This document shows, in pieces, positions 56,137 to 64,000 of a stretch of 64,000 nucleotides of DNA (positions within the stretch are counted from its first letter, which is position 1; each line of letters starts with the position of its first letter). The notes under the pieces are model-generated. The model did not search any database. It worked only from the letters and a program-made list of their open reading frames with translations, and was not told where the DNA came from. This DNA is from Mantis religiosa (lineage: Eukaryota > Arthropoda > Insecta > Mantodea > Mantidae), in NCBI GenBank assembly GCA_030765055.1, contig CM060953.1:97343701-97407700 (forward strand), written 5' to 3'. Position numbers and translations under genes: made by a program.

Positions 56137-56635
56137 TGTCACCCGTACGTCGGAAGCCGATAGAACCGGCCGACAGCAGGGTAGCAGGAGACGGGAAACA
56201 TTCGACCACGCCTACCCATCTGTCTTGTAGCGGTAACGAGGGGGATGCTTGGTAAACCATCGTTAGCCATCTCTTTCCCCCCCCCCCCCCTTGACGTCTA
56301 GAACCTGCAGTATGCTTCACCGAATCGCGAGACTTCGAGAAACAGCGATATCCCTATAAAAAGGGGGCTGCAGTTGGCGAGTGAGTTCAGTTCTTGGCGA
56401 GCAGCGTAGGATCTCCGTGCTAGTGTACGGACGAGAAGACTCTACGTGCATCGGAAGAGTGTACGTAATTCCGAGAGCAAAGTGGAACTGTAACGGACGA
56501 ACTGGTGAATTGTAATTGTGTGCATTATGTAATTCTTTGTAATCGGCAGGTGTTTCGATTGTAATTAAGTGGAAATAAAGAACATTTTTGAGTGGTGCAA
56601 TTGGACTTTTAATTTCACGAACCCACATAGTCACA
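56137..56635 (+). repeat. 5' LTR of gypsy copy 2
   Basis: Starts TGTCACCC and ends AGTCACA. Contains CCTATAAAAAGG (TATA box, near 56353), a GAGTTCAGTTCTTGGCGAGC start-like region and AATAAA (56574-56579). A C15-type run lies at 56277-56291. Body and ends match the solo LTRs at 19628 and 25341. Confidence 0.9.
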
Positions 56636-56636
56636 C

Positions 56637-56654
56637 TGGTGTCAGGAAGCGGGA
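56637..56654 (+). other. Primer-binding site (tRNA-Leu type)
   Basis: TGGTGTCAGGAAGCGGGA begins one base after the LTR. TGGTGTCAG(A)AGTGGGA is complementary to the 3' end of eukaryotic tRNA-Leu, which ends ...CTGACACCA. It overlaps the gag ATG by one base. Confidence 0.75.
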
Positions 56655-57334
56655 TGACAACATCACCGAACATTACAGCCATTGACGTGGCATTGGAAAA
56701 GATTTTGGAGAAGATGATGGAAATGAAGGCGGGACTGACAGAAATAAAGACGGCGAATGAAAACCTCGCTGCAAAAAGAGAAGCGACAAATAACAGCCTG
56801 GCCGCGAAGCTGGAGACTACAAATAACAATTTGGCAGCGGAACTGAAGGAAATAAAATCCGAATTGACCACGGAAATTAAAGCGGCAAACGAGGTCCTCG
56901 CCGCAAGATTTGAGGAGCAGTTGGCCGACGTAAAGGAGGACGCCACGGAGGTCTGTGAGCGCGTCGAAGACCTGGCGAACCGCGTTAACAACCTGGAAGG
57001 AAAGGGCGACAGCAGCGTCAAGTCCCTGAACGCCATGCTGGAGGACGTCGTCGGCAGGAGGTTGAAGGATTTGAAGGCCGACGCTCTGGGACGGGACTCA
57101 ACGTCGGCGCGCGTCAAACCTCCGAAATATGACGGCGCGTCAACGTTGGATTTCTTTCGCCGCCAATTCGACGCAGTGGCCAAGCACAACAAATGGTCAC
57201 CAGAGGAGGAGGAGGACACACAGTTAATAGTCAGCCTCCAGGGACGGGCAGCGGAAGTCCTGAACGCGGTACAATGGCGGCGCCCAAGGACATCTGGGAG
57301 GCCCTGGAAAATCGTTTTGGAAACCACCGCTTAG
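56654..57334 (+). pseudogene. Gypsy gag, N-terminal part
   Basis: From ATG 56654: MTTSPNITAIDVALEKILEK, then a long heptad-rich region with near-repeated ..NNLAAKLETTNNNLAAELKE segments (coiled coil, residues about 30-110) and a capsid-like PPKYDGASTLDFFRRQFDAV, HNKWSPEEEEDTQLIVSLQG (about 155-200). A frameshift near 57260-57330 moves the capsid (DIWEALENRFGNHRLAAAYR) to another frame, followed by a stop near 57368. Confidence 0.85.
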
Positions 57335-57484
57335 CCGCAGCGTACCGCAGCCAGCTAAAGGCAAGGTCATAGCAGCCAGGGAAGAAGCTACAGAAGTTCG
57401 CCCTGGCAGTTGAACAACTGGCTAGCAAAGCCCTAGTCGACCTCCCACCAGATCTCGTATCCCGGGAAGCTGCCTACACATTCG

Positions 57485-58249
57485 TTGACGGGGTACGAGA
57501 CGCAGATTCGTCAGCGCCTAATGCTCGGCGATTATAAAACCATCCACGAGGCGCTAACGGCAGCATTAAGGATGGAGGCGGCCAAGGTAACAGCTATCCC
57601 GACGTCGAGAACGAGGAGTGTTCGCTGCACCGGAGACACAAGACCAGCCGAGGGACGCCGGCGAAGACCTAGTGGCCTGTGTTGGGGATGTGGACAGCCG
57701 GGACACCTAGAGAGAGATTGCCGACACCAGGATGGGCAGCCGGAAGAACGAGTAAGGCCCGGCGTGGCGAGGAGCACGTCGGCGCCGTCCACACCATCTC
57801 CTCGAGTGACACTGCGCGCCGTCAGCTGGCGGATGGATGACAGCCTCATCGCGGACGGCTGGGTAAGAGGAAAGCCATGCCGCGTGCTGGTGGACACCGG
57901 GGCGGCCGTGACCATCATCAAACCTGACATGGCGAAGGGTTAGCCGACAAGGAAGCCGAGCCGACCATACCAGCTTGTCACGGCATCGGGCGACACCTTG
58001 CCTGTGGAGGAGGCCCTGCTGAAACTGACCTTGGGAAGGAGTGCCGTGCGTCTTTGGGTGTTCGTCGCGAAAGTGGCTGAGGAGGTGATTCTGGGACTGG
58101 ATGCGCTCAGGAGCCACGAGGCGACGGTCGACGTCGGCAGGAAGGTCCCGCGGCTCAACGGAAAAGAGGTTATACTCCGTCAACCAGAAGAGCGCCTTGG
58201 AATTTGCAGGGTCATCTTGAACAAAGACGTGGTTGTCCCCGCGAGGAGC
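57485..58249 (+). pseudogene. Gypsy gag zinc knuckle and protease
   Basis: The frame has a complete CCHC knuckle CWGCGQPGHLERDC (near 57680-57720) and a protease with CRVLVDTGAAVTII (DTG intact, 57880-57920); a stop at 57941-57943 ends it. The frame continues with ALLKLTLGRSAVRLWVFVAK, VILGLDALRSHEATVDVG to 58249, where a 449-bp insertion begins. Confidence 0.85.
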
Positions 58250-58712
58250 TGACGTTACTAGAGGAACCTCGGGCCGAACAGCCGAGCCCCTCCTTCGGGA
58301 GTTGTTCGAATTCGGATGGACTCGAGGGGGCAGTGTGTTCCCGATACCCGTGGGAATCGGGTACGTCTTCGGACGGGGTTGAGGGAAGCCATTAAGTCTC
58401 CCGAGTACTAGCCTGCAAAGCTAGTAGAAGGTGTGCTAGATCACCAGGCGGCCCCACCGAGGTTTTTCGGTAGTCTTCACCTTGAGTGTTGACGCGCGTA
58501 AGTGGCGTATCCACTTCCATCCCGTCTTGAGTCCATAGGACCAGATGGGGGGGCTTGTTAGTCTCTAGGTCTTGCCTTATGGCAAGCCCCACGGAGGACG
58601 CCGAGCGCCCTTTGGGACAGCTCGGATACTCCCTGGTTGAAGGAGGCCCGGGTCTTGTTCCTACGGGTTCAAGGCTAATGGGAGTAGAGCCTCTGGACTC
58701 CCCGCGAGGAGC
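58236..58712. mobile_element. 449-bp GC-rich insertion with 14-bp target duplications, unclassified
   Basis: TCCCCGCGAGGAGC occurs at 58236-58249 and 58699-58712, bracketing 449 bp absent from gypsy copy 1. The insert has no poly-A at either end, no inverted termini and no clear domain. It contains CGTGGGAATCGGGTACG and CTAGCCTGCAAAGCTAG palindromes and a box-B-like GTTCGAATTCGG (58305-58316). A minus-strand frame (58392-58787) crosses the right junction and has no known family. The 14-bp duplication is typical of LINE-type target-primed insertion, for example R1-like elements. Confidence 0.75.
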
Positions 58713-58715
58713 GAG

Positions 58716-60210
58716 GTGATGGTGACGGCGCGACTGGAAGGCCAGAGAACCGGGAACATGATGCTGTATCAGAAGACGCCTGTACACGGCCTATGTGTAG
58801 CCAGGACATTGCTGCCGTGCCGAAAGGAGGTGCCAGTGAGACTGCTAAATCCAACGGACACCGATCACGACGTCCAGGCCGGGACGGAGTTGGGAACGTG
58901 CGAGCCCGTGGTGAGCGTAGTAGCAATCGACAAGACACAGGAGCCGGTGCCGACGCTACACTTGGGGCCCCGTTTAGAAGGCCTACTGGAGAGGGCGGCC
59001 GACCACCTGACCGCAGAGCAGCTGGAGAAGGTTCGACAGCTGCTAAGACGATACCAGCATGTCTTCAGCCAAGGTGATAGTGACTACGGCCGCACGGACG
59101 TGCTTCACCGAATCGACACCGGGAACGCCCGGCCTATTCGGCAACCACCTAGACGTGTTCTGCTGGCGAAGCCAGTGGAGGTAGGAGACATGCTGGAGGA
59201 CATGAGATCCAGTGGAGTAATTGAAGAGTCTGACAGCCCTTGGTGTTCCCCTGTAGTCTTGGTGACAAAGAAGAACGGTGAGCTACGCTTCTGCATAGAC
59301 GTTGAACTCTGTCACCCGGAAGGACTGTTTCCCCTTACCCCAGATTGACAACACCCTGGACACGTTAGCTGGTGCACAGTGGTTCTCGACCCTGGACCTG
59401 AAGTCGAGCTACTAGCAGGTAGCTCTAGATCCGAGAGACAAGGAGAAGAGGGCATTCTCGACAGGCCAAGGGCTTTGGCAGTTCACAGTTATGCCCTTTG
59501 GCCTCTGCAACGCACCAGCTACCTTCCAACGCCTCATGGAGTCAGTGATGAGAGGACTGACTTACAACACCTGCCTGCTATACCTGGACAACATCATTAT
59601 CGTCGGTAAGACTTCTGAAGACCATCTCGAGAATCTGAGTAAGGTGTTACAGAGATTGCAGGCGACCAACTTCAAGCTGAACGCGAAGAAGTGCCAGCTC
59701 TTCCGCAAGGAAGTGAACTACTTGGGCCACATGGTCTCAGCAACCTGAGTGGCCACAGACCCAGGGAAGACGCAGGCTGTGAGAGATTGGCCTCGCCCAA
59801 AGGATAAGAAAGAGTTGCGCAGTTTCCTGGGGCTGTGCAGTTATTACCGACGCTTCATAAACGGGTTCTCTAACATCGCCAAACCCCTCATCTACCTGAC
59901 AGAGGAACACCGGCCTTATGTTTGGACCGAGGATGCCGAAGACGCTTTCCAGCACCTGAAGATGACCCTGTGCAGTGCTCCAATTTTGGGTTTCCCACAA
60001 CTGGGTGGCGCCTTCATTGTGGACACCGACGCCTGCGACCATTGCATTGTAGGTGTCCTATCGCAGATCCAGGACGGCCATGAGCGCGTGATAGCCTACT
60101 ACAGCAAGACGCTATCCAAGACAGAAGAACTACTGCGTCACCCGGTGAGAGTTACTGGCGGTAGTAAAGACCTTGGAGCACTTCGTTCAGCCATTCCACC
60201 TGAGGACTGA
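58716..60210 (+). pseudogene. Gypsy reverse transcriptase and RNase H
   Basis: Frame 1 (58716-59300): SSGVIEESDSPWCSPVVLVT, KKNGELRFCIDV, then a shift. The following frames give DTLAGAQWFSTLDLKS, MPFGLCNAPATFQRLMESVM, YLDNIIIVGKTSEDHLENLS (catalytic YLDD reads YLDN), LGHMVSAT, a stop at 59746-59748, then DKKELRSFLGLCSYYRRFIN, AFIVDTDACDHCIVGVLSQI (RNase H start) and VIAYYSKTLSKTE. The active-site change, shifts and stops show it is inactive, though less decayed than copy 1. Confidence 0.88.
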
Positions 60211-60267
60211 CCATTCCGTCCTAACCTAGCTATTGAGCTTTAAGAACCTGGAAGGCCAGACAGCACG

Positions 60268-60620
60268 TTGGGTTCAGAGGCTGTAGAGTACAACTTCACC
60301 TCAGAACATCACAGAGGGAAGAGCCACGGTAACGCAGAAGCTATGTCCCGAAGACCCTGTTTAGAAGAGTTCAGCCAGTGCACAAGAGTGGAGGAGAAGG
60401 AGCGTGCCGCAGCAGTTCAAGTAGTCACAGCAGTGCCTGCGGATGGCTGGGATAGCGCAGGCCTGAGGAGGGAGCAGCTGGCGGACGCAGACTTGGGGCC
60501 ACTCTTGAGGGAAGTGGAGGCAGGGACGAGACCAACCTGAGGGGACATCGCACCGAGGAGCGCCACCTACAAGTCGTACTGGGCCTAATGGGACTCATTG
60601 AAGACCAGAGAGGGCATGCT
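60268..60620 (+). pseudogene. Gypsy RNase H/integrase linker, truncated
   Basis: EYNFTSEHHRGKSHGNAEAM, SRRPC is the RNase H C-terminal YRPGxxHxNADxxSR motif, followed by the linker REQLADADLGPLLREVEAG. Similarity to copy 1 ends near 60620, before the integrase zinc finger. Confidence 0.8.
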
Positions 60621-60959
60621 GTGTGATTTTATAACTTTGTGGATGGATTAATAGCCCCAAAAACTTATATAAGAATGTAAACAACTATCTTATGTGCCAA
60701 TGAGAAAAATATTTAAGCAACTGTGAGGAAACTTTTTGAAATACAAAATGTTTGATAACACTTTCTTGGTGCCTGACCTATTCTGCCCATCATAGTATTT
60801 ATTATAGCATCAATGTTCAAGTAATATCTGAATGAGTTTTTACTTCAAGATAAAAAAACAAACCAGGAAATTTAGTTAATGTAATACAGAGATGAAACTG
60901 TTTCTCTGCACTTACCACATCAAAATACTTTTTCTAATAATGCTTCATTCATATTGCAG

Positions 60960-61063
60960 CACAAGAGATGATGACAGAGATGAAGTATCATCAACAGTAA
61001 GTTATCTGTCAGATATCAGTGGCTTGTCTGATCTAAGTGGACAAGAATGGAAGCCAATGGCAG
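60960..61063 (+). CDS. Sirt1: Sirtuin-1-like nuclear protein, exon 3
   Basis: Acceptor TTCATATTGCAG, then C completing the Gly codon from exon 2, then TRDDDRDEVSSTVSYLSDIS, GLSDLSGQEWKPMA and one base of a Gly codon. The donor is GTAAATAAAG (phase 1). In SIRT1 proteins the sequence just before the catalytic domain is an acidic, Ser-rich stretch ending in a (D/E)W.P...G segment, and in human SIRT1 an intron follows that Gly; the same layout is seen here. I therefore infer SIRT1, a nuclear NAD-dependent deacetylase, with moderate confidence. The catalytic exons (GAGVSVSCGIPDFR and so on) must lie beyond 64000. Confidence 0.6.
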
Positions 61064-61339
61064 GTAAATAAAGATTCTCAGTAAATCATAATCATAGCTG
61101 GGAATTTTTCAGTTCTGATTCTACCTTTCAAAGATTGTCTACACACAATTTATGTGCATTAGAACACACATTTATCAGTGATTGCCCTTATAAATGGAAA
61201 TTGTAATAGCATCTTAAAACCTGGGATTTCAGTACTTAAGAATTGTAATTTGCCTTTGGGGTATGTGATCTTGAATTTGAGATTTCCTCATGGTGTACTG
61301 AGAAAATATGAATTGGTCAGGGAATTTAATGTGATACCA

Positions 61340-61740
61340 GCGTGTTGGCATGGTAGCTCAGTGATAAGAGCAGCTGTGCATAGAGCAGAAGATCAATGGT
61401 TCAAATCCAAACTAACATTAACCCAGGGTGTGACAGCCCATTTAGAGCCAGGACCTACCAACCCGATTGCTGGCCCCATGCCCACATATGTAAGGTAGAG
61501 GTGGGCGATCATCCAACCAATATGGGGAGGAGATGTGGACAGCCGGAATGTTGGTTTTTGTGACCAGGGCCGGTTACCTATCATAAGCTCCTCAGCTTCC
61601 TCACAATGCTGAGTAGGCACCAGTCCTATACCCGGGACTTAAAATCCCACACTAGGGCTGGGATCGATCCTGGGCTGCTTTCCATGGCAGGGGTCCAAGG
61701 CATGATGCCTTAGGCCGCTATGCCACAGCACAGGACTAAA
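61340..61740. mobile_element. SINE-like element with two convergent tRNA-like heads
   Basis: The plus-strand head at 61346-61408 has GGCATGGTAGCTCAGTGATA (box A) and ATGGTTCAAATCC (box B). A second head reads on the minus strand from 61735: GGCATAGCGGCCTAAGGC and GGATCGATCCC (near 61660-61670). The two face each other over about 400 bp. The flank GAATTTTTCAGTTCTGATTC... occurs at 61102-61130 and 61758-61786. Confidence 0.65.
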
Positions 61741-62103
61741 GTCAAAACTACGGCATTGAATTTTTCAGTTCTGATTCTAACTTTCATACTTTTTGGTTAC
61801 TGATGCAGTCAAATTGACATTCTGTTATCTGTATACTTTAAGTACTGGCTGTACAGTGTTTATGCTCTCCTTCCAAGTGTGACTAGCATCCGAGGATACT
61901 AGATTCGTTTAAAATACACTGTGTTCTGATATAACGTACCCATAGCTAGAAGTCTAGTTGTCGTGCAAGACACGAGTTGGAGTCCTCATCTGCTCTACTG
62001 TCACTACTTCTCTCTGCATCTTCCATCACTAGACCCCAGGCCTCCTATTGATATAATAAAATTGTCTATTGCATCTTCCACCAGCCCATCCTTTTGCTTG
62101 AAC

Positions 62104-63440
62104 TCATCCTCGAGTTTCATGTGTAACATAGTCCTCCCAATCAACTGTTGTAACAGAGTTCACTGCACTTTCACACACCTGCTGCAGATTTCTTAAAGAT
62201 AGGTCTTTGGTTACATTAAGCTCCCTTACATATCGTTTTATTGCTGGCCATTCCAATTCTATAGTATTCAACTCGCACATATAAGGAGGTACCCTAAGAA
62301 CTGTATGCCCATGCATTTCTATTACTCTGTTGATATGGTACACTTTTTAATTTGGCTTAAGCACTTGAATTAAATCAAACAAGTCAGCCTTTCGCATTGC
62401 AGCAGAGCATGAAATATTGTTACACAAATATAAATATTTGTTAATGAATGTCCACTTATCTTAAGAAGTTGATGTTAATACTAAGTATTTAAGTAGTTAA
62501 TATTAAGTATTAACATCCACTTCTTAAGATAAGTGGAGATTCATTAACAAATATGTATATTTGTGTAATATTTATTACTTCACTGTAACTGGCTTCATTT
62601 TCTATGTAATTAATGAAATATTGTTGTTCTCCAACCATTGTACCATTTCTTGCTTTACAGCATATTTTGACGGAGGCTCATTTTTTTTGTACATTGTGGT
62701 ATGGAGCATTATCTAGCACAATGGCACTATTGCACTGTATGGTATATTAGGTAAAATTTTCTTCTCCAACCATTTCTGGAAATTTCTTCCATTTACTTGG
62801 CTATGATAATCCTTGCCAGCAATTCCAACTTTGAATATCACAAGAGCTCCAGCTGTGAAATCTTCGTTGCTGCCTGCATTTACAAGAATCGGTCAAGAAT
62901 TTGCAAGGTCTGTTTGAAGAGCTGGTGTTTGTCATTATCCCATAGATATCACTCTGACCAGCATTTCCCAAATGTCAAATTATTGGCTACCTGGGGCTCA
63001 TCAAAATATATTTCTCCCAGCATTTCAGTATTCATTTATTGCTCTTAGGTATTTAGCTCTCCAGGTAACTATATCTGGACGTTCAAGAAGGAATTTTCTC
63101 TTGCTTCCACATTGTTTCCATATCGTGCAATAGCTTGCACAGAGTTTCTCTTCCCCAAGGAAAATTTATTTTTTCCTTAATTGCTGCAAATAGCTTGGGT
63201 ACAATGGGCACTTGTTTTTTTAACCAAATAAAAGCCTCAAATTACATTTTTAATTACTGCTCTATCAATCATCACAATGAAATTTGCATTCCTCAGCTTT
63301 TGGTATCTTTTTTCCCAGAGTATGAAATGATTTTTCACCAGCTTTAACACCTCTTCTTATTCTTGATACAGTATGTTCCAATATCCCATTAAAAATTTGC
63401 CACGTGTAAATTTCTTTGTGATAATAAACATTTCCATTGC
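62104..63440 (-). pseudogene. IS630-like DDE transposase, decayed, with MITE inside
   Basis: Read on the minus strand: VSRIRRGVKAGEKSFHTLGK and KIPKAEECKFHCDD (N-terminal HTH/linker, 63265-63400), a long degraded middle, NGRNFQKW-like and VLDNAPYHNVQKK (second Asp, near 62690-62730), then after a 160-bp MITE, INRVIEMHGHTVLRVPPYMC and ELNTIELEWPAIKRYVRELN (final Glu, 62200-62330). It belongs to the same type as 20740-21560 but is a different lineage. Confidence 0.75.
62415..62575. mobile_element. Palindromic MITE-like element
   Basis: Arms at about 62417-62487 and 62502-62572 are inverted copies (ACACAAATATA..., CACTTATCTTAAGAAGT..GA, TGTTAATACT). It sits inside the transposase relic. One arm is also present at 7343-7415. 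Confidence 0.8.
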
Positions 63441-63484
63441 CCTGATTTCGCTTTGTCACATACTATCTTCTTTATCTTCCTCTA

Positions 63485-63780
63485 GCCATTTTGAGGTCGG
63501 GCCTGAGGAACCGAAACTTTGGATCTGATAGAGAACCAGGATAGGTGATCAGCCCAATGCCTGGTGTGAAGGTGAAAGTGGATGACATGTATGAGGGCGA
63601 GGTGAATGATAGGAAAGATGATAGAGCAATTGTTGGAATGCTGATGGGGGAAACTGGAGGATCCAGAGAAAAGCCATGTTGTATGCCACAAATCTCGTTT
63701 TGCGATCTCCTGGGATCAAACTGGGCAGCCTTGGTGAGAGCCAAGTGGTCAAACCACTTAGCCAGGTGCGGCCCCACATA
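63485..63780 (-). mobile_element. tRNA-derived SINE, family B, copy 2
   Basis: On the minus strand: GGGGCCGCACCTGGCTAAGT (box A region), CCCAGTTTGATCCCAGG (box B region) and GATTTGTGGCATACAACATG, matching the SINE at 52888-53130; the 3' part is longer and ends in AAAATGGCTAGAGG. The imperfect ATACTATC on both sides may be its target duplication. Confidence 0.75.
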
Positions 63781-64000
63781 ATACTATCACTATTCTAATT
63801 ACCTCCCTTTTTCACTCTGAATACTTAGTCCCTTCTTTTGAACTACAGCGATATGTGAATATTAATCCAAGAATAAAAGTAAGAAAATATATAACTAGTG
63901 CTGTAGCACATGTTAGCAGCAAGAACCAAATAATGCATAATACCAATCACTGCAGTTACTTCTGTGAGCATTAGATCTGGCAACATGGGTGACTCATATG

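Larger units (their letters stand above)
56137..60620 (+). mobile_element. Ty3/gypsy retrotransposon, copy 2 (5' LTR kept, 3' end missing)
   Basis: 5' LTR, primer-binding site, gag, protease, RT and RNase H in order; sequence stops matching around 60620 before integrase, and no 3' LTR follows. ATAT precedes the LTR (56133-56136) as at the two solo LTRs. It sits in intron 2 of the Sirt1-like gene in the same orientation. GC content is well above the flanks. Confidence 0.92.

Noticed and set aside
58392..58938. Minus-strand frames of 87-131 codons
   Set aside because: They cross the insertion junction at 58699 into antisense gypsy sequence, so cannot be one gene.

Overview
The window is nuclear DNA from an animal, almost certainly an insect: AT-rich, large introns and heavily filled with transposable elements. 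I recognise two host genes, arranged back to back. On the minus strand is ribosomal protein S24 (eS24): exon 1 (33988-34032, start codon followed at once by a donor), exon 2 (29541-29609) and exon 3 (17248-17457). On the plus strand, starting 92 bp from the inferred RpS24 transcription start, is a nuclear protein gene with exons at 34125-34272, 55329-55482 and 60960-61063. Their splice phases fit (1, 2, 1), and the third exon resembles the stretch just before the catalytic core of SIRT1/Sir2 deacetylases. The 92 bp between them is a TATA-less bidirectional promoter. The last RpS24 exon(s) and the rest of the Sirt1-like gene lie outside the window.

Almost everything else is mobile DNA, mostly inside the introns of these two genes. 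From the left: a 1.68 kb unit repeated about 2.2 times in tandem (1-3625), broken by a Penelope-like element (PLE) with an open RT/GIY-YIG frame (to about 6055); further PLE fragments, a non-LTR retrotransposon and a decayed Ty3/gypsy element (9.1-13.5 kb). RpS24 intron 2 (17458-29540) holds a PLE fragment, two solo gypsy LTRs, a 77-bp-arm palindrome, two IS630-like DDE transposase relics, a 2.1 kb piggyBac with matching ends, and LINE pieces. The first intron of the Sirt1-like gene (34273-55328) holds LINEs, a piggyBac relic, a nearly complete CR1/Jockey-like LINE with an intact ORF1, two head-to-head PLE copies, and a LINE whose RNase H domain is split by a Tc1 element that itself carries a SINE. 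Its second intron (55483-60959) is mostly one gypsy element (56137 to about 60620) with its 5' LTR and primer-binding site, carrying a 449 bp insertion with 14-bp target duplications.

The most unusual theme is a set of small self-cleaving-RNA motifs. At least eight PLE 3' tails here carry a minimal hammerhead ribozyme pattern (CUGANGA, a stem of about 6 bp, GAAA, a 2-bp stem III, then a GUC or GUU cleavage triplet), from near-canonical to clearly mutated. A conserved tail containing TTAGTGTCATTAATCGACTC often follows. This fits the known link between PLEs and hammerhead ribozymes and gives a decay series in one locus. No bacterial-type operon, CRISPR array, rRNA or free-standing tRNA gene was seen; tRNA-like sequences belong to SINEs.
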